A stretch of 64,000 nucleotides of DNA from Oenanthe sinensis (GCA_028671895.1 JAPMAC010000231.1:10690001-10754000), one strand, 5' to 3'; positions 12,101-22,091 are shown, counted from the stretch's first letter. Program-made: numbers and translations. Notes: generated from the sequence alone by a model not told the origin.

Positions 12101-12557
12101 AAGGTGGCAGAGCTGCTGAAGTGACTACTCTCTCAACTCCTACACTCCCTCCACTTGATTCACTCGACTCAGATAAGCTTGCCTTCCTTTTATCACCAGT
12201 TTTAGGGCTGGCTGAACGTTTATGAACAGAAGGGCTTGCAGCCTGGGATAGAACCTGGGGGTTTTCAGGCCCACGGCTGTAGAAAACAGGTTGAATTGAT
12301 GATTGATCAAGATTAGCAAGAATAGGTACCTGACTAAGAAGATCGTCATCCTTGTCAGCTCCAGCTTCTGCAACATTTGCCTCGGCCATATCAACATCCA
12401 TTCTTGCTTGTTCCAAAGTTCTAGGCACTGGATCTCCACCTTCAGCTTCGTTACCGCTACTCTCAGCTTCTACTGCAGTAAACTGAGAAGCATGCCTCCT
12501 AGCATACTCATCTTGCAGATCCTGGAAGTACGGTGTCAGGCGCAACTCAAAAAGCCT
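9198..12557 (-). pseudogene. Copia-B extra ORF, part after the TGA, 1,119 codons
   Basis: It is in frame with the N-terminal domain upstream of the TGA at 12558-12560. Its first 370 residues are Ser/Thr/Pro-rich and acidic with a basic SKKQK patch near residue 150. A long helix with heptad spacing runs over about residues 380-465 (DLVKKVEALEAGVAGVTA onwards). An Asp-rich and Glu-rich middle follows, then a conserved helical region with GPEWDKAREAL and a charged C-terminus ending KKAREEEERKK. It has no hydrophobic membrane segment, so it does not look like an envelope protein. It matches the Copia-A extra ORF in order and length. A role is not known; nuclear or particle-associated functions are guesses. 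Confidence 0.8.
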
Positions 12558-13328
12558 TCACTTTTGCTGGGTTTCCATGGTGGAGATACTCTTTAGAGTC
12601 ATATCAAAACATGCCATCCTTTCAGAGCCTTGAAATATTCTTCTGTGTTCCTCTGAAAGGACGTCATCCAGAACCATCTGAAGAAATCTTGGCATCCAGC
12701 ATTTGACTGGACCATCTTCTGGATTCCTTGAGGCATTTTTCTCCAATGCCCACCTCTCATGTAACTGAATCAACAGATGTTTGCCCACATTCACTCTCCT
12801 GTTGTTTGCCACTCCATATAGTATTACCCGGCAGCTGTTGTTCATTGGCCTGTAGTCTTTGTCTTTTGGGAACATGCAGCGCTGAATGGCCTGAACTACA
12901 TAATCCCACTTAGCTGGTAGCATACCGGTGTTAACCTTTGTTACCTTGATAGGACCCGTGGGAGGGCGACAACCTATCTCCGTGAATAATTGCAACATAT
13001 CCTCCGTAGTGGGTTCCGGAGCATAATCTTCTGTAGGAAGCCCGAGTAACTCATTGAACTTCCGCAGACTGACTTCATATTTGACACCACCAATAGTAAA
13101 GGATAGTCCTGTTGGATTGGCTTTTCCACCCTGAATCTCTAGTGTAGAGTAAGCAGCTTGAAGGGCTTCGACATTCAGGATGGGAGAGGCGGTTAACGCG
13201 TGACTTATAATTGATGTGTTGTTGAGGGATTCAATCCAGAACTGATAGTGAATAAATCTACCAGTTGCTCGATCAGCAGAGAGATTAACAAAGTTGGTCT
13301 TGGGAATTGTGAAATTTGGGTTTGCCAT
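12558..13328 (-). CDS. Copia-B extra ORF, N-terminal domain, 256 codons to a TGA
   Basis: I start it at the ATG at 13328 (MANPNFTIPKTNFV), which aligns with the start in Copia-A; an in-frame ATG at 13415 adds 29 residues not seen in the relative. The domain has FTIGGVKYEVSLRKFNELLG with LGLP, a MLPAKWDYVVQAI segment and a helical CWMPRFLQMVLDDVL end, the last matching LYPRFLQLVLNEVL of Copia-A. The stop at 12558-12560 (AAG TGA AGG) is not in Copia-A, so it is probably a recent mutation and the true product was about 1,376 residues. It lies about 640 bp after an internal TATA box. Confidence 0.8.
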   Translation of the reverse strand: MANPNFTIPKTNFVNLSADRATGRFIHYQFWIESLNNTSIISHALTASPILNVEALQAAYSTLEIQGGKANPTGLSFTIGGVKYEVSLRKFNELLGLPTEDYAPEPTTEDMLQLFTEIGCRPPTGPIKVTKVNTGMLPAKWDYVVQAIQRCMFPKDKDYRPMNNSCRVILYGVANNRRVNVGKHLLIQLHERWALEKNASRNPEDGPVKCWMPRFLQMVLDDVLSEEHRRIFQGSERMACFDMTLKSISTMETQQK

Positions 13329-13965
13329 TTTAAATTTGTGTTTGAGAAAAGAACTGTTCTGAAATGGTTTGGCAATGGAAATTTTTAGAGAACAAGTTCT
13401 AAATTTAAACAACAAAAAAAACGTACACGAACCCCACTAATTACCCCACGTAATTAGTGACACAAATTAAAACAAATTAACTGCCCACTAATGACCACTC
13501 AACTCCCCACTAATGATTGACGGTTGAGTTTTCGAAAATTAAAGTGAACAGCCGTTACAAAATAAATTATTTTTCCAGAAAAAACCACAAACACGGCGGT
13601 AAAGTTGCACTTTAAGGATTAACCAGTAGTACTCACAACTATTTTGCTCAAGAACACAAAAGTACTTAAGAATAAGAAAGCACGAAACAAAAACCAAACT
13701 CACTCGAATGAAAAAGAAAACTAAAGAACTAATTGCAAGAACAGTAATAACGATAAAAACAACGCAAGAAGTTCAACAGTTTTAAACAAAATTTTAGCAG
13801 AGTTTCGTTTTAGTTATTGATGCTTTTAAGTAACAGTTAGTGATTTTTGTTTAAGAAAATCACAAGAAAACTTGATGTAATGTATGTATACGCGAGTGTA
13901 TATGAAGAGCTTAAGCTTTTGGAGAGAAAGAAAGTTAATGTAAATAATGAACAGCCTTTTTAATG

Positions 13966-13977
13966 CTATAATATATA
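13966..13977 (-). promoter_or_regulatory. Internal TATA box upstream of the Copia-B extra ORF
   Basis: The minus strand reads TATATATTATAG some 40 bases after the repeat cluster. It is followed by GCATTAAAAAGGCTGTTCAT, which resembles the LTR promoter string ACATTATAAAAGCAG. The position suggests a promoter for the extra ORF. Confidence 0.6.
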
Positions 13978-14017
13978 CCTGCACGCCTAAAAAAAATGAC
14001 TGAAAAGACACGTCACA

Positions 14018-14235
14018 TCTCGATCTCGAGATCCGCATCTCGATCCTCATCTAGATGTCGATCTAGATGTCGATCTCGATCCGCATCTCGATCTACATCT
14101 CGATGTCGATCTGGATGTCGATCTCGATCCGCATCTCGATCTACATCTCGATGTCGATCTGGATGTCGATCTCGATCCGCATCTCGATCTACATCTCGAT
14201 GTCGATCTTGATGTGGATAGATCGAGATTTGCCAT
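14018..14235. repeat. TCGATC repeat cluster in the Copia-B spacer, matching the LTR cluster
   Basis: About three 48-bp units (ATCTCGATCTACATCTCGAT and so on) end in GATCGAGATTTGCC. The same terminal string ends the LTR cluster (GGATCGAGATTTGCC near 8089), so the spacer holds a diverged copy of the LTR module. Confidence 0.92.
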
Positions 14236-14435
14236 AGAAAATTTCTCATTACTTCATTTAGACACTAACCATAATGATATACAGATCAGCACAAGATTAA
14301 TGTCATGAAACTTTCTAACTCCTTATGATATGCAACACATACATTTATGAAGTTAAGTACACATTATTAATTATGAATATTCATGAATAACAATAATATG
14401 TACACAAACTGAATTATAACAGATAGGTAGCAAAA

Positions 14436-17400
14436 CTAACAGGTGTTAAGCATCCCTAATTCACCAACCAATCTAGAAAATGTTGATTCGTCTAGGGGTT
14501 TAGTGAATATATCTGCTATTTGACGTTCAGTAGACACAAAATGCAACTCTACAGTTCCATTTTCTACATGCTCTCTAATAAAATGATACCTGATGTCAAT
14601 GTGCTTGGTCCTTGAGTGATCCACAGGATTGTTGGTCATTGCAATAGCACTTGTGTTGTCACACATGATAGGAATCTTAGATACTTCCACACCGTAGTCC
14701 TTGAGTTGGTTCTTCATCCACAGTATCTGGGCCACACAGCTTCCAGCAGCAATATATTCTGCTTCAGCTGTCGAGGTAGATACTGTGTGTTGTTTCTTGC
14801 TTTGCCAAGACACCAACCTTCTTCCAAGGAACTGACAGCTTCCTGAAGTACTCTTCCTATCTATTCTACAACCTGCGTAATCTGAATCCGAATAGCCAAC
14901 AAGATTAAACCCTGTATCTCTTGGGTACCAAATCCCGAGATTTGATGTTCCCTTGAGATACCTAAAAATGCGCTTTACGGCTATGAGATGTGACTCTCTA
15001 GGATCCGCTTGGAACCTTGCACATAAGCATGTAGAGAACATAATATCAGGTCTGCTAGTAGTTAAATACAAAAGTGAGCCGATCATACCTCGATAGCTTG
15101 AGATGTCTACAGGTTTACCTGATTTGTCCTCGTCAAGTTTCGTGGCTGTTGCCATAGGAGTCTTTGCTTGTGATACATCTTGGAGACCATACTTCTTCAA
15201 TAGATCATGAATGTACTTGGTCTGGCAGATAAATATCCCGTCCTTCTTCTGACTAACTTGAATGCCCAGAAAGAACGTCAGCTCTCCCATCATGCTCATC
15301 TCATACCTTGATTGCATTAACTTAGCGAATTTAGCACACAGCTTCTCATTTGCAGACCCAAAGATAATGTCATCCACATAAACTTGCACCATTATTAGAT
15401 CATCTTTGCATTTCTTGTAGAAGAGCGTCTTGTCGATTACTCCTCTTGTAAAACCACTTTCTAGTAAGAAGTCTGACAGAGTTTCATACCACTTTCGCGG
15501 AGACTGCTTAAGGCCATATACTGATTTGAAGAGTCGATAAACATAATCACAATGTTTGATATCGATAAACCCGGGAGGTTGCTCGACATACACCTCTTCA
15601 TCCAGTTCACCGTTTAAGAATGCACTCTTGACATCCATTTGATAGACTTTAAAACCATGATGTGCTGCGAATGCCAAGAACATCCTTACTGCCTCTAGCC
15701 TTGCTACTGGTGCATAGGTTTCATCATAATCAATTCCTTCTCGTTGAGTATAACCCTTGGCAACCAGGCGAGCTTTATTTCGTGTTACACGTCCGTCTTC
15801 ATCCAGCTTGTTCCTGAATACCCATTTTGTCCCAACAACAGATCTATTCTTTGGTCTGGGTACCAGCTTCCACACCTTCTGCCTTTCAAACTGATTGAGT
15901 TCCTCTTGCATAGCAATCACCCAATCAGCGTCATCTAGAGCTTCTTCCACCACTTTAGGTTCCATCTGAGAAAGGAACACTGAATATAGACATTCATTCT
16001 CAGTGGCAATTTCAGCTCTAGCTTTTCCTCTAGTAGTCACTCCGGCTTCTGGATCACCAATAATTAGCTCGAACGGATGGTCCTTGTTCCAAGTGCGATC
16101 CCTAGCAAATGTTCTTGATGATTCAGCTTGATCTTGTAAGTGAAGGTGACTTAGTCTAGAAGCACTTTCACTAGCTTCTTTTGAGCTAGTACTAGCTCCC
16201 CCTGAGTGAGCTGCTCCCCCTGAGTGCATACTGACTCCCCCTGAGTTAGTACCAGGTCTGACGGAAGGTGATCCCTCAGTTCTAGGGTTTTGAATTTGCG
16301 AAACACTAGACTCTTGATTAATTTCATTATTTATAGTTGGATCACTACCCTGCACTACTGACTCAGGAACTGTATCCACTTCATCAACATCCATATTTTC
16401 AAATCTTAGGGAAGTGGGCTCACTATCTTCTTTTTGTATAGAAGGGAGCTTTGAGTCGTCGAATGTGACATTAAGGCTTTCAACCACCTTGCGATCATTA
16501 AGCACAAACACCCTGTACGCTGCTACTACTTCAAGAGAATATCCAATGAAAAACCCTTCATCTGCTTTGGCATCAAACTTTCCAAGTTGTGCATTGTCTC
16601 TTAACACAAAGCATTTGGCACCAAATACGTGAAAGTACTTGATAGTTGGTTTTCGTTTATTCATCATGTAATACGGCGTCTCATTATGGTCCTTTATAAT
16701 CAGGGTTCTGTTCTGTGTATAACAAGCCGTGTTAACTGCTTCAGCCCAAAAATATAAAGGAAGTTTTGACTCATACAGCATTGTCCTAGCTGCTTCAACC
16801 AGTGTCCTGTTCTTCCTTTCTACCACCCCATTTTGCTGTGGTGTTCTCGGTGCTGAATACTGTCGTCTGATCCCTTTAGATATGCAGAAATCCATTAACA
16901 CTGAGTTCTTGAATTCTGTCCCATTGTCGGATCGGATAGTCTTCACAGTCAGACTTGCTACGTTTTCAATTACCAGTACATGTCTAATGATCTCATGTGG
17001 CACTTCATCTTTCGATGTCACAAACTTCACCCATGTGTATTTGGAAAAGTCATCGACAATTACCAGCGCATATCTTTTCCTTGACATTGACATGACATTA
17101 ACAGGTCCAAACAAATCCATGTGAAGGAGTTGTAGGGGCTCGGTAATGCTATTCACTTGTTTATCCTTATGCGAGGCTCTTTTTGATTTTCCCATCTCAC
17201 ATGCTTCGCAGAGTCCATCTGGAGTGAACTCCATCTGCGGCAGCCCTCTCACCAATTCTCTTCTTACGAGATTATTCATTGCTTTAAAGTTCAGGTGAGA
17301 TAATCTTTTATGCCATAGCCAACTTTCATCAGCAGAAGCCTTGCTGTAGAAACACGTGACTTCAGACTGATCAGCAGAATTCATGTCAGCTATGAACAAA

Positions 17401-17780
17401 TTTGACTTCCTTACTCCTTTGAGAGCAAGGCTTCCATCCTTTTTGCTTCGAATCGAACAATCATGCTTCCCAAAGTTGACGTCAAAACCCCTGTCGGTGA
17501 ACTGACTAATGCTGAGAAGATTATGTCGCAATCCTTCCACAAAAGATACATCTTCAATGATAACATTTCCACAAACGATCTTGCCATATCCCCTGGTGTA
17601 ACCTTTGCTGTTATCTCCAAAAGTAACCACGGAGCCGGCTCTTAACACCAAATCTGTTAGCAGGGACTTATTGCCGGTCATATGCCTCGATGCTCCACTG
17701 TCCAGCACCCATATGACTTTACTCTTTTCCTGTACACTGCCCTGCAAATCCAGAAAGGTTAGGTGTTCTTCGGAACCCAA
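14436..17780 (-). CDS. pol: Copia-B pol polyprotein, intact
   Basis: 1,114 residues counted from a TTG at 17780 that is only the frame's first leucine. Protease DSG is at 27-29. The zinc-binding pre-integrase (LWHKRLSHL...CEACEMGKSK) is at about 155-200. Integrase has D222, D285 and E321, an exact DD35E spacing. A Ser/Gly-rich linker lies at 480-560. Reverse transcriptase spans about 635-880 with YVDD at 801-804. RNase H begins near 960 (DSDYAGC, STAEAEY). The end is IFTKPLDESTFSRLVGELGML. No stop interrupts it. It overlaps gag by 22 bases in the -1 frame and is preceded by a TGA in its own frame near 17799, so it must be reached by frameshifting within about 40 bases. Confidence 0.97.
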   Translation of the reverse strand: MGSEEHLTFLDLQGSVQEKSKVIWVLDSGASRHMTGNKSLLTDLVLRAGSVVTFGDNSKGYTRGYGKIVCGNVIIEDVSFVEGLRHNLLSISQFTDRGFDVNFGKHDCSIRSKKDGSLALKGVRKSNLFIADMNSADQSEVTCFYSKASADESWLWHKRLSHLNFKAMNNLVRRELVRGLPQMEFTPDGLCEACEMGKSKRASHKDKQVNSITEPLQLLHMDLFGPVNVMSMSRKRYALVIVDDFSKYTWVKFVTSKDEVPHEIIRHVLVIENVASLTVKTIRSDNGTEFKNSVLMDFCISKGIRRQYSAPRTPQQNGVVERKNRTLVEAARTMLYESKLPLYFWAEAVNTACYTQNRTLIIKDHNETPYYMMNKRKPTIKYFHVFGAKCFVLRDNAQLGKFDAKADEGFFIGYSLEVVAAYRVFVLNDRKVVESLNVTFDDSKLPSIQKEDSEPTSLRFENMDVDEVDTVPESVVQGSDPTINNEINQESSVSQIQNPRTEGSPSVRPGTNSGGVSMHSGGAAHSGGASTSSKEASESASRLSHLHLQDQAESSRTFARDRTWNKDHPFELIIGDPEAGVTTRGKARAEIATENECLYSVFLSQMEPKVVEEALDDADWVIAMQEELNQFERQKVWKLVPRPKNRSVVGTKWVFRNKLDEDGRVTRNKARLVAKGYTQREGIDYDETYAPVARLEAVRMFLAFAAHHGFKVYQMDVKSAFLNGELDEEVYVEQPPGFIDIKHCDYVYRLFKSVYGLKQSPRKWYETLSDFLLESGFTRGVIDKTLFYKKCKDDLIMVQVYVDDIIFGSANEKLCAKFAKLMQSRYEMSMMGELTFFLGIQVSQKKDGIFICQTKYIHDLLKKYGLQDVSQAKTPMATATKLDEDKSGKPVDISSYRGMIGSLLYLTTSRPDIMFSTCLCARFQADPRESHLIAVKRIFRYLKGTSNLGIWYPRDTGFNLVGYSDSDYAGCRIDRKSTSGSCQFLGRRLVSWQSKKQHTVSTSTAEAEYIAAGSCVAQILWMKNQLKDYGVEVSKIPIMCDNTSAIAMTNNPVDHSRTKHIDIRYHFIREHVENGTVELHFVSTERQIADIFTKPLDESTFSRLVGELGMLNTC
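16195..16255 (-). repeat. Three polypurine-like CTCAGGGGGAG strings inside Copia-B pol
   Basis: The minus strand has AGGGGGAG three times in 60 bases, coding the linker GGVSMHSGGAAHSGGAS. The string resembles the true polypurine tract (AGGGGGAGAT). Copia-A has one such string near 25850. Confidence 0.7.
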
Positions 17781-20299
17781 TGATGTTTGGGCCCGGCATC
17801 AATAATTTCCTTTTTCTTTTCAGATACAGAAGGCTTTGCCTTGTTGCCATCAGGGGCATTCATCTTGACTTTGTCTTTTCCCTTGTCAACCTTGACTGGT
17901 TTGTCAGGTTTGGAAGTAGACTGGTCACTCCTAACTTTAGGAGGACTTGAAGTCTTAGTTTTTGACCCCACATGCTTTTTCTTACCACTACTAGATGTAT
18001 GTTCAACAGATGCACTAGCAGTATTCATTAAATTAAAATAAGCATGCATGATGTTTACAGCACATGGCATACAATTAGGATTATTGCATTTAGCATGATT
18101 TGCATGCATGTTAGGCAAAGCAGTAGTTGCAGGCATGGTATTACAACCAACAGATTTTTCTTCCTCTACATAGAACGGGCAATAGTAAGACAAATGATCA
18201 GTTTGATTACAAATATAGCATGCCTTTCTAGCTCGTGTAGATGTAGATACAGATGCAGGTTCAGTTTTAACTGCCTTTACAGGTGCTTTCATTTGGTCTG
18301 ACCCTGCTACCCATTGTTTATATGACACCGTCTTAGCCTCCTTGGTTCCTACACCTCTCTTAGCATGAGCAATCTTACTAGCTCTTTTAGAAGTTGTAGG
18401 TTCTACTACTTTTTCTTCTGAATCTCTTTCAATTTTAATCTCATGTTCAATTTCAGTAGCAACAGGATCTATGGTCCTAGGCTCAAAATGCTTAAAGATA
18501 GGTTTTCTAACATCCATTAAAACCTCAGGCACATTTTCTTTGACTAACACTGGCTCTAACAACTCAGCAGCCCTATTTTTCTTTTTCTGTGTGTAGTCAA
18601 GTCCTATGTTTACTTTTTCATTTTTGCTCTTGCCTGCCAGTTTCATGTACATGTCCCTTTCTACGAAAACTTTATTAGCGGCTTCTTCAAAAGATTTACA
18701 TGTTACTTTAAGCTCAGCTAATTCATTTTTAAGTTCTTCGTTAAGGTCTTCCCTAATCTTAAGCTTGTGTTCTAAAACATCTACCTGATTCATTAACTGC
18801 CTTTCCTTACTTTCTCCTGATTCTAATTCCTCTACCCTGGCCTCGAGAAGTCTATTCTTAAGGGAGAGTTTAGCATTTTCCTCATTAACAGCAATTAGAT
18901 TAAGTTGGAGATTGTACATATCTTTAGTCATGGCAGCTAATTCATTTTGGTACTCAGGAATAGACATTTCATTTACGGTTAGAATTGGTACCTCTGATTG
19001 TTCTGAAGATTTTGCCATTAAAGCGAAGTTGCATAGCTCCTGATCTTCATCTTCATCAGACTCGTCCCAACCCTTCCCTTCAGTCACAACATACGCCCGG
19101 CTTCCCTTCTGTTGCTTGCTAACCAAGGCATCATATTTCTTTTTCAAATCAGCATAGGATTCCTTGGGATGAACGTACTTGGGCTTCTTGCACTCTGTTG
19201 CGAAGTGCCCCAATTCATTGCAGTTGTAGCATCTGAACTTGTTCTTGTCTACCAGGTTAGGTCTGTAGCCACTACCAGATGTGCTACTCCGACCGCTGTA
19301 ATTTCCACTACCACTTACACTACTGCCTCTCCTGCCTCTTCGGCTGAAAGATCTACCAAATCGTCCTTTACCACTTCTTTGCTTCCTGAAGCTGATATGA
19401 GCAAATTCTCGAGCAATACAAGCATATGACTTGTCTTCTAATTTGTCCAGCTCTTCAAGGGTATAGTATTCATCCTCACTTTCTTCGGATGGATCTTCAA
19501 TGTCTAATACCACCCTTTCAGGATTAGCATTTTTCAATGAGACAGCTGCAAGTGCCTTTACAGCAGTTTCTTCAGCTACAAGTCCAGACTCACTTACCGC
19601 TTTGTTTTCTCCACTATTGTAGGATCTTCTTCTGTCATTTTGTTCCTGCTCCAGCTCGTAGGTCTTCAAAACACCATACAGCTTTTCGAGAGAAGTGTTT
19701 TTCAAATCTCTTGACTCTCGAATGGCAGTGATCCTGTGTTCCAGATGTTTAGGCAAATTCAAGAGAAACTTGATATTTGAATCTGCTAGTGGATAGACTT
19801 TATCTCTTATACTCAGCTCGATAAGCAATTTACTGTACCGTTTGTAAACATCTGCTACGCTTTCTCCTCGTTCGCATCTGAACAATTCATATTCAGATAT
19901 CAGAATGCGTTTGTGATTATCTCTAACTTCCTCGGTCCCCTCCATCACCACAGCCAGTTTATCCCACATGGCTTTAGCTGTTTTTAATCCCTTTATTTGA
20001 ACATAGTACTCTGAGTTTAGGGATTCAATTATGACGTTGCGTAACGACGCATCCATACCAACCAATTCTTTATCTGCGTCTGAAAACTCCATTTCCTCTT
20101 TAGGAACAGACCGGGATGGAATTAGTATCCCTCCTTCCATTCGCTCTGGCTCAATTCTCATGGGTATGTATGGACCGTTTTCCAATATTCTCAAGTATAC
20201 CTTGTTTATTGATTCAAGGTAAGCTTTCATCCTTCCGGTCCATTCGTCATAATGTTGTGCATCAAACGGAGGTATCTTAAATCTGTGTGCGGCGGCCAT
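17759..20299 (-). CDS. gag: Copia-B gag, intact
   Basis: 846 residues. It starts MAAAHRFKIPPFDAQHYDEW, the usual copia gag opening, with the core to about residue 225 (LENGPYIP, MWDKLAVVMEGT). An acidic patch lies near 270, a basic Arg/Gly/Ser stretch at 305-345, a CCHC knuckle at 357-370 (CYNCNELGHFATEC), a long coiled coil at about 450-545, a Lys-rich part, and a second knuckle at 694-707 (CYICNQTDHLSYYC). It ends HHWVPKNT. It forms the particle and binds RNA. Its size is well above ordinary copia gag, as in Sireviruses. Confidence 0.96.
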   Translation of the reverse strand: MAAAHRFKIPPFDAQHYDEWTGRMKAYLESINKVYLRILENGPYIPMRIEPERMEGGILIPSRSVPKEEMEFSDADKELVGMDASLRNVIIESLNSEYYVQIKGLKTAKAMWDKLAVVMEGTEEVRDNHKRILISEYELFRCERGESVADVYKRYSKLLIELSIRDKVYPLADSNIKFLLNLPKHLEHRITAIRESRDLKNTSLEKLYGVLKTYELEQEQNDRRRSYNSGENKAVSESGLVAEETAVKALAAVSLKNANPERVVLDIEDPSEESEDEYYTLEELDKLEDKSYACIAREFAHISFRKQRSGKGRFGRSFSRRGRRGSSVSGSGNYSGRSSTSGSGYRPNLVDKNKFRCYNCNELGHFATECKKPKYVHPKESYADLKKKYDALVSKQQKGSRAYVVTEGKGWDESDEDEDQELCNFALMAKSSEQSEVPILTVNEMSIPEYQNELAAMTKDMYNLQLNLIAVNEENAKLSLKNRLLEARVEELESGESKERQLMNQVDVLEHKLKIREDLNEELKNELAELKVTCKSFEEAANKVFVERDMYMKLAGKSKNEKVNIGLDYTQKKKNRAAELLEPVLVKENVPEVLMDVRKPIFKHFEPRTIDPVATEIEHEIKIERDSEEKVVEPTTSKRASKIAHAKRGVGTKEAKTVSYKQWVAGSDQMKAPVKAVKTEPASVSTSTRARKACYICNQTDHLSYYCPFYVEEEKSVGCNTMPATTALPNMHANHAKCNNPNCMPCAVNIMHAYFNLMNTASASVEHTSSSGKKKHVGSKTKTSSPPKVRSDQSTSKPDKPVKVDKGKDKVKMNAPDGNKAKPSVSEKKKEIIDAGPKHHWVPKNT

Positions 20300-20782
20300 T
20301 TTAATAAAGTTTAAAATTAAGATAATACACTTTTCAAATTACAATAAATTGTATTTACTTGAAAAATTAATTATCTCACTTTAAATGTCCAACAATTAAT
20401 ATCCAACGGATTCTGCACTTAAGATTCAAGCAAGTTAGTTTTAATCACAAGAACAGTAGCAGGGTCCACAATTTTTCAAGTCCAAACAAAAAGGTGTCCA
20501 CTTTCTAGTTGACAGAAGTTCGAAATTGTCCTTTTTGTTTAGCCAATCAGTTGATTCCAGTTTTGACCACAAGAAAATCCACAAAGCTCTAAAGTACAGT
20601 ATTTTGGAATTTTGTACAAGTATTCCTTACACCATGACTCAGAACTTTTTAGATCTACGATTTTTTCAAGAAGAAACAAATAAAAACTTTCGGCACAAAC
20701 TTCAAGGAAAAATTAGATCTGGGATTTTCAAGAACCAACTCAAACAACACAGTAGGATCTCTGTTAGATGTGTTTAACAGGA
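20300..20782 (-). other. Copia-B 5' leader
   Basis: Untranslated stretch of about 480 bp between the primer site and the gag ATG. It would hold packaging signals; none can be named. Confidence 0.7.
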
Positions 20783-20794
20783 GCTCTGATACCA
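20783..20794 (-). other. Primer-binding site of Copia-B
   Basis: Minus strand TGGTATCAGAGC, two bases (AT) from the 5' LTR; initiator-Met tRNA type. Confidence 0.94.
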
Positions 20795-20796
20795 AT

Positions 20797-22091
20797 TGTT
20801 AGGTCCAAAGTGTTGTAGAGGGGGGGGGTGAATACAACTATTTAAAAATTTATGAGAGAATAAACAATGTGCAAGTAATAAATGATGACTCAGAATTTCA
20901 AGAATATATCATTATATTCATTGATGGATTTGCTACAACATTCATAAAAGCATCATGATCAGTTGAACAATAAATACAGCAATTAAAGCTAGATTCAACT
21001 GATCCTCTCTCTCTCACTTTTTGTTTTACAGTAAATGCTCTCTCTTAAAAAAATTATCGTTGAAAATACAGAGATACAAGTACTTTAAATAAAAAACAAA
21101 GTGCTGCTTTTATAATGTCATGTAGTCTTGATCTTGTCCTTTTTGTGTACGTGGCCCAATCAGGACTTTGACAACAAAAAGTACTTTCCCAACAACTCTG
21201 GATCAACCGTTCACAATAAGCCACTTGTCCCTTGAACATTAAATGTTACATTTCTACCCGCATCTCGATCTTCGCCTGGACCCATCTCGATCTCGATCTG
21301 TGAAAATCTCGATCTCGATCTGGGAGAATCTCGATCTCGATCTATGAGGATCTCGATCTGTGAAAATCTCGATCTCGATCTGGGAGAATCTCGATCTCGA
21401 TCTATGAGGATCTCGATCTCGATCTGTGAAAATCTCGATCTCGATCTATCGCCTGGATCGAGATTTGCCTTTGCAGTGTTTTACTTCACTTGTAAATCTC
21501 GACCCGCATCTCGATCTGCTGTGGATCGACATTTGCCTTGGCAAATATGCACACATCCAATGTTGACCTTCTTTAGTGACTAATTGAGAATTAACCTTTG
21601 TGAGCAAGTTTCCTTAGCTTCTTCAATTTCTTTTCCTCACTCAATTCAAATGAGATCTTCTATTACTGACACGAACTTGCCTCCAATGTCCTGACACTTG
21701 ATGCAATGGTCTGGTTCATAAGTGACTAGTCTTGTAGGGGTTCTTGCTTCTGAATGTCAGTTCTCATTTATTGATTAACCTTTACATTATCCAGATGTTG
21801 ATATACATTACATGAAATCACTTTGGCCTTCTTGATACTTCCTTGACATTAATTTGATTCTCCATTAGATAAGTTAGGGCATGAGCAATACTCAGATTGA
21901 ACTTCTTCTCACTTATGCATCCTTGATTAACCAAATTAGTTACTTGTAGTTACCAAGTATCATTACCATTTCTTCAGTTGATTGATTCCATGTGCTTCTT
22001 CAGTTTCTCTTGTTTTGCTGTTGTTTTATCTTTTACTTAGTTGAGTTACAAAATAATTAAGTGTTACAAGTTAGTACACCTATGCCTTTCA
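20797..22091 (-). repeat. Copia-B 5' LTR (right copy), 1,295 bp
   Basis: It is almost identical to 7424-8723. It has a one-base longer G run near the terminus and lacks one CGATCT hexamer in the repeat cluster (about 21255-21535). The conserved motif lies at 21702-21728. Confidence 0.96.
21107..21114 (-). promoter_or_regulatory. TATA box in the Copia-B 5' LTR
   Basis: Minus strand TATAAAAG within ACATTATAAAAGCAG, about 150 bases after the TCGATCT cluster. It is the likely promoter of the genomic RNA. Confidence 0.65.

Larger units (their letters stand above)
13329..14435 (-). other. Copia-B spacer between pol and the extra ORF
   Basis: About 1.1 kb without a gene. The minus strand order is pol stop, TCGATC repeat cluster, TATA box, pyrimidine-rich stretch (CTTTCTTTCTCTCC near 13920), then an AT-rich leader to the ATG at 13328. 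Confidence 0.8.
7424..22091 (-). mobile_element. Copia-B, Sirevirus-style Ty1/copia element, youngest insertion
   Basis: It is flanked by ATACC at 7419-7423 and 22092-22096. LTRs are 7424-8723 and 20797-22091. By eye they differ by only about two substitutions, one base in a G run and one 6-bp repeat unit. gag and pol are fully open; only the extra ORF has a stop. Minus-strand order: LTR, primer site, gag, pol, spacer with repeat cluster, extra ORF, polypurine tract, LTR. It may have been able to move very recently. Confidence 0.96.

Noticed and set aside
12558..12560. Programmed readthrough of the TGA in the Copia-B extra ORF
   Set aside because: Copia-A reads straight through this place and has its own TAG elsewhere (4824). 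Different positions and no recognisable readthrough context point to chance mutations.
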